This document shows, piece by piece, positions 1 through 7,159 of a stretch of DNA of 14,895 nt (within the stretch, counting starts at the first letter, position 1; each line of letters begins with the position of its first letter). A model generated the notes under the pieces. That model was not told the origin of the DNA. It saw nothing but the letters and a program-made list of their open reading frames with translations, and ran no database searches. This stretch comes from Gemmatimonadota bacterium (GTDB lineage: Bacteria; Gemmatimonadota; Gemmatimonadetes; Gemmatimonadales; GWC2-71-9). The position numbers and the translations under genes are program-made. The stretch spans positions 1-14,895 of the forward strand of contig QHTW01000043.1 of assembly GCA_003220955.1 (NCBI GenBank), given 5' to 3'.

Positions 1-763
1 GGTAGCGGCCATCGGCCGCGACGAAATCGGTTCCACTGCGGACACCGGTGCCCGCGACCTCGAACGGCTGGCCGACCTGCTGCCCGCTGCCTTTGATCGT
101 GAAGTCCGAAATGACGTCCACGCGCAGCGCCCGCGCGCCGTTGCGATCTTCCCATGCAGTCGCATGGGAGCGGTTGTGGCTCGTGACCGTCACGCTGCCC
201 GCGGCGCGATCGTTCTCGGTCACCGTATCCGTCCATGCCGCGCCGAGGGTTAGGCCATTGGGAGGGAGCCGCGGGAAAAAGTTCTTGAACGAGCCGACCA
301 CCGGCGAGAGCGATTGCGCGATCAGGCTGTCGGATGCGGTCTGATTGCGGAACTCGCCCTTCGGCGTCAACCGTCCGACAAACGAAAGCGCCTTGGCAGC
401 GCCGAGGTTGATGCCCATGGGTGCGGTCGTGCCCGAGTCGGCCACGATGGAATCGATCGTGATCGTCGTCGGATAGCCGCTGGTGTCGGCCGGACCGGTA
501 ATCGTGACCGCGAAAAACGCGCGCAATCCAAAATCGAGCGGCTGGCGCATTCCCTGAAATTCCTGGTCGATGTGGATGACCTGGTGCATCACATAGCGCA
601 GCGCGCTCGGTCCCAGCCGGATTACATCAACATTCCCGCGCGCCGGTGGCGGGGGTGGAGGGGGCGCTGGCGGGTTCACGGACGTCGGGGTCGTGGTCGT
701 CGGCGTCGTGTGCCCGGCACACGCCGCGGTGAGAATGGCGACTGCAAGCAAAGCCCGAGACAT
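1..763 (-). CDS. Putative lipoprotein of unknown function, C-terminus cut off by window edge
   Basis: An open frame runs from an ATG at 763-761 to the left edge without a stop, giving about 254 visible codons. It begins MSRALLAVAILTAACAGH, a short signal peptide ending in a lipobox (TAAC) with the lipidated Cys at residue 15. A Thr/Pro-rich linker (TTPTTTTPTS, then a run of seven prolines) follows, and then a mostly beta-type domain that I do not recognise, containing VIRLGPSALRYVMHQ and later FKNFFPRLPP and GAAWTDTV. The start is supported by AAGGA upstream (in the end of the preceding ORF) and by the lipoprotein signal. The gene begins 1 nt after the small DUF4177-like ORF, so the two are probably co-transcribed. 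The signal and linker point to a membrane-tethered extracytoplasmic protein. No catalytic motif is visible and no function can be assigned. Confidence 0.75.
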   Translation of the reverse strand, partial: MSRALLAVAILTAACAGHTTPTTTTPTSVNPPAPPPPPPPARGNVDVIRLGPSALRYVMHQVIHIDQEFQGMRQPLDFGLRAFFAVTITGPADTSGYPTTITIDSIVADSGTTAPMGINLGAAKALSFVGRLTPKGEFRNQTASDSLIAQSLSPVVGSFKNFFPRLPPNGLTLGAAWTDTVTENDRAAGSVTVTSHNRSHATAWEDRNGARALRVDVISDFTIKGSGQQVGQPFEVAGTGVRSGTDFVAADGRY

Positions 764-764
764 C

Positions 765-1004
765 CTATTCCTTTGTCTTGGTACGCCCGAAGATCGCCAC
801 CACCTCGGTCTCCTCGCTCATGATCTTGAGGAGTTTCCAGCCCCGTTTGAGCATGTCGGTGCGCCAGCCGATGAGCTTCTCCCACTCTTGGGCCGTGGTC
901 CGAAAGACCCGCAGGTCGGCGACGTGCTCCCAGTGCGGAGGATACGGCGTTGAGGGCAAGGGGCGCGTGGCGGGCGTGGGGGCCGGGGCGGGCCTTGTCG
1001 TCAC
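765..1004 (-). CDS. Small DUF4177-like protein
   Basis: The ORF encodes 79 residues from a GTG at 1004-1002 to a TAG at 767-765. The first 20 or so residues are Pro/Ala/Thr-rich and look like linker or non-coding sequence. The rest (WEHVADLRVFRTTAQEWEKL, then MLKRGWKLLKIM and EVVAIFGRTK) follows the usual pattern of small DUF4177-like proteins: a strand, a helix ending in GW-L, and a second strand ending in basic residues. The role of that family is unknown. The start is uncertain because the GTG lies only 6 nt after the predicted 3' end of rnpB and has no Shine-Dalgarno site. A TTG at 959-957 would remove the low-complexity leader, but it also lacks a clear ribosome site. The stop is 1 nt from the ATG of the downstream lipoprotein, which supports a two-gene operon. 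Confidence 0.6.
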   Translation of the reverse strand: MTTRPAPAPTPATRPLPSTPYPPHWEHVADLRVFRTTAQEWEKLIGWRTDMLKRGWKLLKIMSEETEVVAIFGRTKTKE

Positions 1005-1010
1005 AGGAGA

Positions 1011-1385
1011 GGAAGTGGTGAGACCATAAGCCGAGTTCTGTTTACCCGTTGGTACGAGCAGATGGTCATCTCTCTGGGATAGCTGTCGCCAGCCATCTCG
1101 TGCGGCCTACCCGCAGCTCACACGACCCGGGCCGGGTCTCGCTGCTTATTTGGCCTTGCTCCGACCGGGGGTTGCCGTGCCACGCCCGTTGCCGGGCGCG
1201 CGGTGGGCTCTTACCCCACCGTTTCACCCTTACCCTTTGGATACAAGGGCGGTCTGTTCTCTGTGGCCCTGTTCCGTCGCCTCACGGCGCCCAGGCGTTA
1301 CCTGGCGGTCTGCCCTGTGGAGCTCGGACTTTCCTCGAATGGCCCCTGCAGCCGGCCACCCGCGACCATCGGCCCCACCACTTCC
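1011..1385 (-). ncRNA. rnpB: RNase P RNA (bacterial type A)
   Basis: This is the catalytic RNA of ribonuclease P, which removes 5' leaders from tRNA precursors together with the RnpA protein. Read on the minus strand it contains the universal blocks in order: GAGGAAAGUCCGAGCUCC near the 5' end (1319-1336), GGUAACGCCUGG, ACAGAGAACAGACCGCC, GGGUGAAACGGUGGGGUAAG, AGCAAGGCCAAAUA, GGGUAGGCCGCACGAG, and near the 3' end ACAGAACUCGGCUUAU (about 1027-1042). The ends are set by a perfect 10-bp P1 helix: GGAAGTGGTG (complement of 1376-1385) pairs with CACCACTTCC (complement of 1011-1020). The total length of about 375 nt fits type A RNAs. Single-nucleotide ends are not certain. It lies between the end of the 1425-3236 lipoprotein gene and a small ORF on the same strand. 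Confidence 0.96.
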
Positions 1386-1424
1386 AGGGGGAAGTTACCG
1401 GGCCCCTGGCCCAGGGGGCAAGCC

Positions 1425-3236
1425 TTACTTCGCGAAGCGCCGAATCACGCGACCCAAACTGTCGGTCGCGGCGCCGTCAAGCCAAAACCCCGCGTGTTCG
1501 GTGAACGCGGCATATCGCGCGCGCGACCACTCCGCCGGTGCGAACGTCGCGCGCTCAGGTTCCAATCCGACGGCGGAGAGCGCGAAGATGCCGCGCGCCC
1601 GATAGCGCCGCAGCAAAGTCGGCCGGGCGTCCTGACGCACCCAGAGGAAAATCGGAGCGTCGGGACTCGAGAACCCGCGCAGCACGCCGAGCGAGAACCA
1701 ATCCGCGGGGGCGTCGCTCGCGTGAAACGCAAATCGCAGCTCGGGACGCAGCCGCCGCAGCTCCCCGCGCAGCGCAAGCGCACGCTCAGCCACGGCGTCC
1801 TCCAGCCCCTGGAAGTAGCGGCTCAGCCACCCGCGCTCGAGCAACGTGTCGTACCGGACCGGCGGGGGCAGCGCGCCGAGGCGCTCGAGCTCCGTAGGAT
1901 CCAGACCCAGCGCCGCCAACCCCGTACGGTAATCGGCGTCACAGAAGCCACTGCCGCGGAAATGCGTCATCGCACTGTCGAGATCTAGCGCGACGCCAGC
2001 GATCACTTCGGGTCTTATTCCACCGAGCCGTATCAACGCGCGATAAATGGGGCGCAACCCACCGCGCCAGTACAGCGAGTCGAGCCCGCAGGGGATCGGC
2101 GATCGCTCGCCATGCCGATCGACCTCGTCCGCGCCTTCCGATCCAATCGCCGCGAGCGCGACACCGGGGAACCAGCGGATACTCGTGGCCTGGAGCCGCT
2201 CTCCCGTGAGTTTCCAGAGGGTGCGGGTGGTAATTGTGTCGGTGAGTGCCGCTTCCGGGATCGGCGTTGCCAGCGCATTCAGCGCCGCGACGTCGACGAA
2301 TCGCAGCAAGGAATCGAGTGCCGTAAGCGTGAATCGGCTCCACAACACGCGCATGCCCTGGCGCGTGACCCAAGCGGGCACCGCCACGGCTTCCTCCGGT
2401 CCGCGTTTTGGATCGGCGGGCTCGGGCAGCACGATCACCGCGGCGCCCGCGGGTGGTGCGAGGGGGGGTGGATGGACCGTGACAAGCTGCGGCGCGTCCG
2501 TCAGGCGGAGTGGTGCCGCGCGTGTCGCCGCGCCGATGCCGGCCCATTCCGCCGGGCGCCGCGTCCAGCGGGCGAGTGCCACGAGAAAGTCTCGCGTTCC
2601 TGAAGCGGCATCGGTCGCAGCCAGCAGGCTGCGGCTCGCGACGACGATCAGACCGTCTCCCCCCCCGACCGCGACGCGGCTGGCGGCGACGAGCGCGCTC
2701 GTCGATCCGCGCGCGAGCGTCTGGCTGCGATCTCGGACCTCGAGCGGCCGGTTGTGGCCCGCGGGGAATGGTGCAAACCCGGCATTGTCGAGCGCCGAAT
2801 GCGGCAGCGGCGTCGCGTCGATCGTTTGGTGTCCGCCTTCTGCCGTTCCGATCGCGATCCCCGCGCCTTGCGCCGCCAACCACTGGTTCATCACCGGGCG
2901 ATCCAGATCGCCGTCGGTGTAGCCGAGGACGACGACGCCGTCGCGGTGGACCCATTCACTGAGAATCGCGAGATCGGCGATCGTCAGCGCGTCGGAGCGT
3001 GCCCCCGGCTCGCGCCCACCGAGCAGCACCAGGGTACGGTAGCGACTGAGATCCTGCCTGGTGAGGTGGGGGTAGAAGCGGCGGTACTCAACGCGATAGC
3101 CGACGGCATGCCAGGGCGCCGCGGTCGCTTCGAGCGTCAGCGGATCAGCGAGCGTGAGATCGAGAATGAGAAGCCGGTGCGCCTCCGATTGGCACCCCGC
3201 GGTGAGCACCAGCAGGAGGACACACAGGCGTCTCAC
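1425..3236 (-). CDS. Large lipoprotein with amidotransferase-like N-terminal domain, function unknown
   Basis: The protein has 603 residues and starts at a GTG. Its N-terminus MRRLCVLLLVLTAGCQSEA is a lipoprotein signal with lipobox TAGC and the lipidated Cys at residue 15. Residues of about 20-130 (RLLILDLTL, YRTLVLLGGREPG, LAILSEWVHRDGVVVLGYTD) look like the Rossmann-type class I glutamine-amidotransferase/ThuA/DUF4350 fold. I do not see the Cys-His-Glu triad there, so it is probably a binding or structural domain. From about residue 400 (EVIAGVALDLDSAMTHFRG, then WLSRYFQGLEDAV, ELRFAFHAS, GFSSPDAPIFLWV) the pattern of strands, helices and aromatic or acidic residues recalls a glycoside-hydrolase-like barrel. 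This is only an impression and catalytic residues cannot be named. The GTG overlaps the TGA of the upstream aminopeptidase by 4 nt (GTGA), which indicates translational coupling. It probably sits on the periplasmic side of a membrane. Confidence 0.8.
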   Translation of the reverse strand: MRRLCVLLLVLTAGCQSEAHRLLILDLTLADPLTLEATAAPWHAVGYRVEYRRFYPHLTRQDLSRYRTLVLLGGREPGARSDALTIADLAILSEWVHRDGVVVLGYTDGDLDRPVMNQWLAAQGAGIAIGTAEGGHQTIDATPLPHSALDNAGFAPFPAGHNRPLEVRDRSQTLARGSTSALVAASRVAVGGGDGLIVVASRSLLAATDAASGTRDFLVALARWTRRPAEWAGIGAATRAAPLRLTDAPQLVTVHPPPLAPPAGAAVIVLPEPADPKRGPEEAVAVPAWVTRQGMRVLWSRFTLTALDSLLRFVDVAALNALATPIPEAALTDTITTRTLWKLTGERLQATSIRWFPGVALAAIGSEGADEVDRHGERSPIPCGLDSLYWRGGLRPIYRALIRLGGIRPEVIAGVALDLDSAMTHFRGSGFCDADYRTGLAALGLDPTELERLGALPPPVRYDTLLERGWLSRYFQGLEDAVAERALALRGELRRLRPELRFAFHASDAPADWFSLGVLRGFSSPDAPIFLWVRQDARPTLLRRYRARGIFALSAVGLEPERATFAPAEWSRARYAAFTEHAGFWLDGAATDSLGRVIRRFAK

Positions 3237-4417
3237 CGCCGTGGCTCGACCAGGCGGTTGTACTTCCGCAGCGCGGCACGCAGCCGATCATGTGGCAACG
3301 CATAGACGCGCAGGCCGTTGATGCCCGTCATCGTTTCGGCTGCCACCATCGCGTTAACGATCGCTTCCTCGGTTGCCTGGATCGTCGCCTCGAACAGCGG
3401 GCTGATGCGTTCGTTCGGCAGCATCGTCACCGTGACGTTCGCATCCGGCTTCGCCGCGCCCGGGTTCGCGGTCGAGAACGCGACGAAGATGTCTCCGGAC
3501 GGATTCCCGCCCGTTCCGCCCAATCGACCGACGCCCAGGGCCGCGCGCTTCGCGATGCGCTTGAGCTGATGCGGCAGCAACGGCGCGTCGGTCGCGATCA
3601 CGATGATGATCGATCCCCTGTCGGCATCCTCGCAGCGGCGGCCCCCACTCGGGCGTGCAACGCCAGGGATCGAGTCCCGGCACGGCAGCAGATCGGGGAT
3701 CTCCTGCCCCACCGGCACGCCGGCGATGGAGAGCCGCGCACGCGAGCCGTAGTTGCATTGCACGAGGACACCGACGGTGTACCCGCCATTCGCCGCCGGG
3801 AGCCGCCGCGATGCCGTGCCGATCCCGCCCTTGAACTGATTGCAGATCATGCCCGTCCCGCCGCCGACGTTCCCCTCGGCCACTGGACTTCCGCGCGCGC
3901 TGTCGAGGGCGGCAAAGGCGTTGTCCTTCGTGACGTGAAACCCGTTGATGTCGTTGAGCGCGCCATCGTACGTCTCGGCGACGATGGGAAGCGACCAGTC
4001 GAATGCCACGCCCTTGCGGACCAGCCACTCGATGACGGCGTCCCGTACGACGCCGACGCTATGCGTGTTCGTGATCATCACCGGTCCCGCGAGAAATCCC
4101 GACTCTTCGAGCCAGGTGGTGCCTGTCATTTCGCCGTTGCCATTGAGCGTGAACCAGCCGCCGAACACGGGGTCGCCGTTGGAGGCGCCCCGCGGGAGGA
4201 TGGCGGTGACGCCCGTGCGGATCGGGCCCTGACCCACGACGAGCTTTCCCTGCCCTTGGATGATGGTGCTGTGCCCCACCGTCACGCCCGCTACGTCGGT
4301 GATGGCGTTGAGCGGGCCCGGTGTCCCGTCGAAGGGGACGCCCAGGTCGCGAGCCCGAGGGCGGCCTTGCGCCTGAACGGACGATGTCAGGACGAGCAAC
4401 GCGGGCAGTACGCGCAT
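3233..4417 (-). CDS. Secreted P1/S58-family aminopeptidase (DmpA-like)
   Basis: The protein has 394 residues and an N-terminal signal peptide (MRVLPALLVLTSSVQAQG, probable cleavage after VQA). The mature part matches the L-aminopeptidase/D-esterase DmpA family, Ntn-type hydrolases that self-cleave just before the nucleophilic Ser. Visible hallmarks are DLGVPFDGTPGPLNAITDV (24-42), VTVGHST, TNTHSVGVVRDAV (117-128), VGGGTGMICNQFKGGIGTAS (184-203), VQCNYG (219-224, with Asn222 matching the family's oxyanion-hole Asn) and DRGSIIIVIATDAPL (266-280). By family analogy, cleavage falls between Gly268 and Ser269, with Ser269 as the nucleophile. Members release N-terminal residues, including D-amino acids or beta-peptides in some cases; the substrate here is unknown. 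The ATG follows the kinase stop by 1 nt and has GGTGA upstream. The family is often cytoplasmic, so the signal peptide suggests scavenging or cell-envelope peptide processing. Confidence 0.93.
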   Translation of the reverse strand: MRVLPALLVLTSSVQAQGRPRARDLGVPFDGTPGPLNAITDVAGVTVGHSTIIQGQGKLVVGQGPIRTGVTAILPRGASNGDPVFGGWFTLNGNGEMTGTTWLEESGFLAGPVMITNTHSVGVVRDAVIEWLVRKGVAFDWSLPIVAETYDGALNDINGFHVTKDNAFAALDSARGSPVAEGNVGGGTGMICNQFKGGIGTASRRLPAANGGYTVGVLVQCNYGSRARLSIAGVPVGQEIPDLLPCRDSIPGVARPSGGRRCEDADRGSIIIVIATDAPLLPHQLKRIAKRAALGVGRLGGTGGNPSGDIFVAFSTANPGAAKPDANVTVTMLPNERISPLFEATIQATEEAIVNAMVAAETMTGINGLRVYALPHDRLRAALRKYNRLVEPRR

Positions 4418-4418
4418 C

Positions 4419-5270
<852 letters not shown>

Positions 5271-5322
5271 GCCGCCAGAATAGGCGCCGCCGCCAGGGAA
5301 AAAGGAAGGGTACTGGGCGCTG

Positions 5323-6960
5323 CTATGGGCTCGGGGGGAGCACTCGGGTCCAGCGGAGGTTGTCAAAGATGGCGTAGGCCGAGCCTTTGCCCGCGAACTG
5401 CACTGCCGCGATTCCCGCGCCGCTGACGCAGAGCTGTTGGGGGACGCCGTCCGTGGTGGACTCGGTTCTGCCTAGGACGTTGCCGTTCGCATCAAGCGCC
5501 TCGATGAACGCCACGCCACCGGACAGCGGAAAGATGGTGTGGAAGCCAGTCGGGGTTGCGGTGATGCATGCCTGGACTGCCGGGACGACGAAGGTCGCTT
5601 TGATCTTCCCGAAGCTGAGCTCATTGAAATCCGACGCCAGTCCCAGCGGGCAGACGCTGATGTTGTTCTGCCCCGAGTTGAACCCGAGGACGCCATAATT
5701 GTTGGCATACACTGCGGTGCCCGGGCAGAGGCCGAGCGGATTGGTGCGGCTGAACGTGATGCCGAGCCGGGAATACACCGAGTTCACGGTGGCACCGGGC
5801 AAGATCGATCCGAGTTCCGGGGTCTGATCGAAATTCAGGTCGAGTTGACTCGGCAGCGCCCAGGAGAACCGGCTGAACATATCCGTGCTCCCGCCGGCGC
5901 CCAAATCGATGGCCACCCGTGTGCTGGCGAACAACGGCCGGGGCGTGACCAACGAGCGGAGTCTCACCGCCAGCGCGCCGAGGAGGGAGCGACGGGGCGA
6001 GGATCCGCGAGATCCCAGCGTTGCGTAGCCGGGATCGCAGTGCAGGAACGGCGCGGGGACGTTGTTCAATGCGCGGATCGCCGGATCGGCCCCGACGTGC
6101 AGCTGGAAAATTTGGAGCAAGTCCGACGTCGCATGGTCGAGCGTGCCGATGACCGGGCAGATACCGACGGTCACATTCGTGTTGAACTTGCCGCTCGTGT
6201 TGACCAGAGCGAGCGGCGGCTCCGTGTGGAAATCGTAGCACGAATTGCCGACGGCACCGATGTCACCGGGGAACACGGGCTCGGGTAACCCCGGAATGCA
6301 GGGGCGATCGTCCGCGGACTCGATGATGAGCGTCACCGGTTGGTCCACGGCGCCGGCCGGGACGAACACCCCCGCCTGCCCGTGCGTTGTCACGATCGTG
6401 GTGCTTTGTCCCGGCTGCACAGTCCCTTCACCGCAGTCTGAATCCACCCGCTGACATTGCGAGCCGACGCCGATGAAGAATTTGATCGGAAGGGTGCGGT
6501 CGACGAGCAGCGGGATGAACTCGCCCGTGTTCACATTCTTCAGTTCGCTGCCGCTATCCACGACATCCACATCAGCCACGCCGAGCTGACGGGACCCCGC
6601 CATCGCGGTGATCCGATACGTACAGCTCGCATCGAGGTTGTCGTCGGCCGTGTGCCAGTTTGTCTGGTAGTCCGAGCTTTCGACCTGTACGTCCAATCCC
6701 GCGAGCGTGCGGATAATAGCGCCGGTGCAGAGATTGGTGATCGTCACCATCGGACCGAGTTGTCGGGAGAACACCTGCCCCGCCGGCGCCTGCTGGCCCA
6801 ACAGCGGCGGGAGCCAGACGAAGAAAACGTTACCGTTGTCGTGATTGGCGTCGACGATCATCGCACCGGGGCCTGCGGAATAGCTCCGGTCGGCGTGACA
6901 GCCGACCGTCCCAATCGCGACGATAGCCACGAACGGCAAATAGCTCGAGCAACACTTCAT
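5323..6960 (-). CDS. Paralogous surface lipoprotein A, with C-terminal beta-sandwich-like domain
   Basis: From the ATG at 6960-6958 the protein has 545 residues and starts MKCCSSYLPFVAIVAIGTVG with Cys next, a lipoprotein signal (lipobox TVGC). A longer frame to an ATG at 7035 has a better ribosome site (GAGGG) but would bury the signal, so the shorter start is preferred. The first 370 or so residues align by eye with the gene at 7160-9460: DANHDNGNVFFVWLPPL, RTLPIKFFIGVG, VTLIIESADD, CYDFHTEPP, NNVPAPFLHC and LGAGGSTDMFSRF each have counterparts there. The C-terminal 170 or so residues (VNSVYSRLGITFSR, GVLGFNSGQNN, FNELSFGKIKATFVVPA, VAFIEALDANGNVLG, AYAIFDNLRW) resemble the beta-sandwich domain ahead of sorting signals in exosortase-type surface proteins, but no anchor motif follows. 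It probably works as a structural or binding surface protein. Ligand unknown. Confidence 0.8.
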   Translation of the reverse strand: MKCCSSYLPFVAIVAIGTVGCHADRSYSAGPGAMIVDANHDNGNVFFVWLPPLLGQQAPAGQVFSRQLGPMVTITNLCTGAIIRTLAGLDVQVESSDYQTNWHTADDNLDASCTYRITAMAGSRQLGVADVDVVDSGSELKNVNTGEFIPLLVDRTLPIKFFIGVGSQCQRVDSDCGEGTVQPGQSTTIVTTHGQAGVFVPAGAVDQPVTLIIESADDRPCIPGLPEPVFPGDIGAVGNSCYDFHTEPPLALVNTSGKFNTNVTVGICPVIGTLDHATSDLLQIFQLHVGADPAIRALNNVPAPFLHCDPGYATLGSRGSSPRRSLLGALAVRLRSLVTPRPLFASTRVAIDLGAGGSTDMFSRFSWALPSQLDLNFDQTPELGSILPGATVNSVYSRLGITFSRTNPLGLCPGTAVYANNYGVLGFNSGQNNISVCPLGLASDFNELSFGKIKATFVVPAVQACITATPTGFHTIFPLSGGVAFIEALDANGNVLGRTESTTDGVPQQLCVSGAGIAAVQFAGKGSAYAIFDNLRWTRVLPPSP

Positions 6961-7081
6961 CGTAGGGTACCCGACGTGAGATAAAGAGCAAAAAAAGAAC
7001 GGATAGGCGGAAGCACCATCGAGCGAGAGAATCATTGACCCTCAACCGGAAGAGCTAGTTCCACGGATCCGACGCGGCCCC

Positions 7082-7093
7082 GCTACATGTAGC
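7082..7093. promoter_or_regulatory. Perfect 12-bp palindrome, possible operator
   Basis: GCTACATGTAGC is a perfect 12-bp palindrome just past the terminator of the upstream gene and about 120 nt before the ATG of lipoprotein A (6960). The rest of the 6961-7100 gap holds no clear sigma-70 promoter. A run of seven T on the minus strand (complement of 6991-6997) lies about 31-37 nt before the ATG. The palindrome could be a regulator-binding site. No second copy was noticed, so the evidence is weak. Confidence 0.3.
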
Positions 7094-7100
7094 CACAGCG

Positions 7101-7137
7101 AAAAGCAAGGGGCGGCTCCGCGGAGAGCCGCCCCTTG
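7101..7137 (-). terminator. Strong intrinsic terminator after the repeat-bearing lipoprotein gene
   Basis: The arms 7106-7118 and 7125-7137 form a perfect 13-bp, very GC-rich stem around a 6-nt loop (7119-7124). On the minus strand the stem is followed by GC and then TTTT (complement of 7101-7104). It lies 22 nt after the stop of the 7160-9460 gene, as expected for a Rho-independent terminator. It therefore separates the transcript of that gene from its paralogue downstream. Confidence 0.9.
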
Positions 7138-7159
7138 TTCTCAGCCCGCCTCCAGTGCG

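Noticed and set aside
1402..1419. GC-rich inverted repeat between the large lipoprotein gene and rnpB
   Set aside because: The stem is only about 7 bp with a bulge, and no T run follows on the minus strand, so a terminator cannot be supported.
1049..1988. Several plus-strand frames of about 150-260 codons
   Set aside because: They run across the structural RNA rnpB and the antisense of the lipoprotein gene, with no domain and no ribosome site.
1939..2955. 338-codon minus-strand frame inside the large lipoprotein gene
   Set aside because: It is an alternate frame of the same gene with an Arg-dominated product. The lipoprotein frame has a signal peptide and ordered strand and helix patterns.
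5271..5366. TTG-initiated N-terminal extension of the soluble kinase
   Set aside because: The extension is Ser/Pro/Gly-rich, overlaps the end of the preceding gene, and adds residues that this kinase type normally lacks before its domain.
6961..7035. ATG at 7035 with GAGGG upstream as the start of lipoprotein A
   Set aside because: It would put 25 residues before an otherwise textbook lipoprotein signal. It is kept as an alternative but is less likely than 6960.
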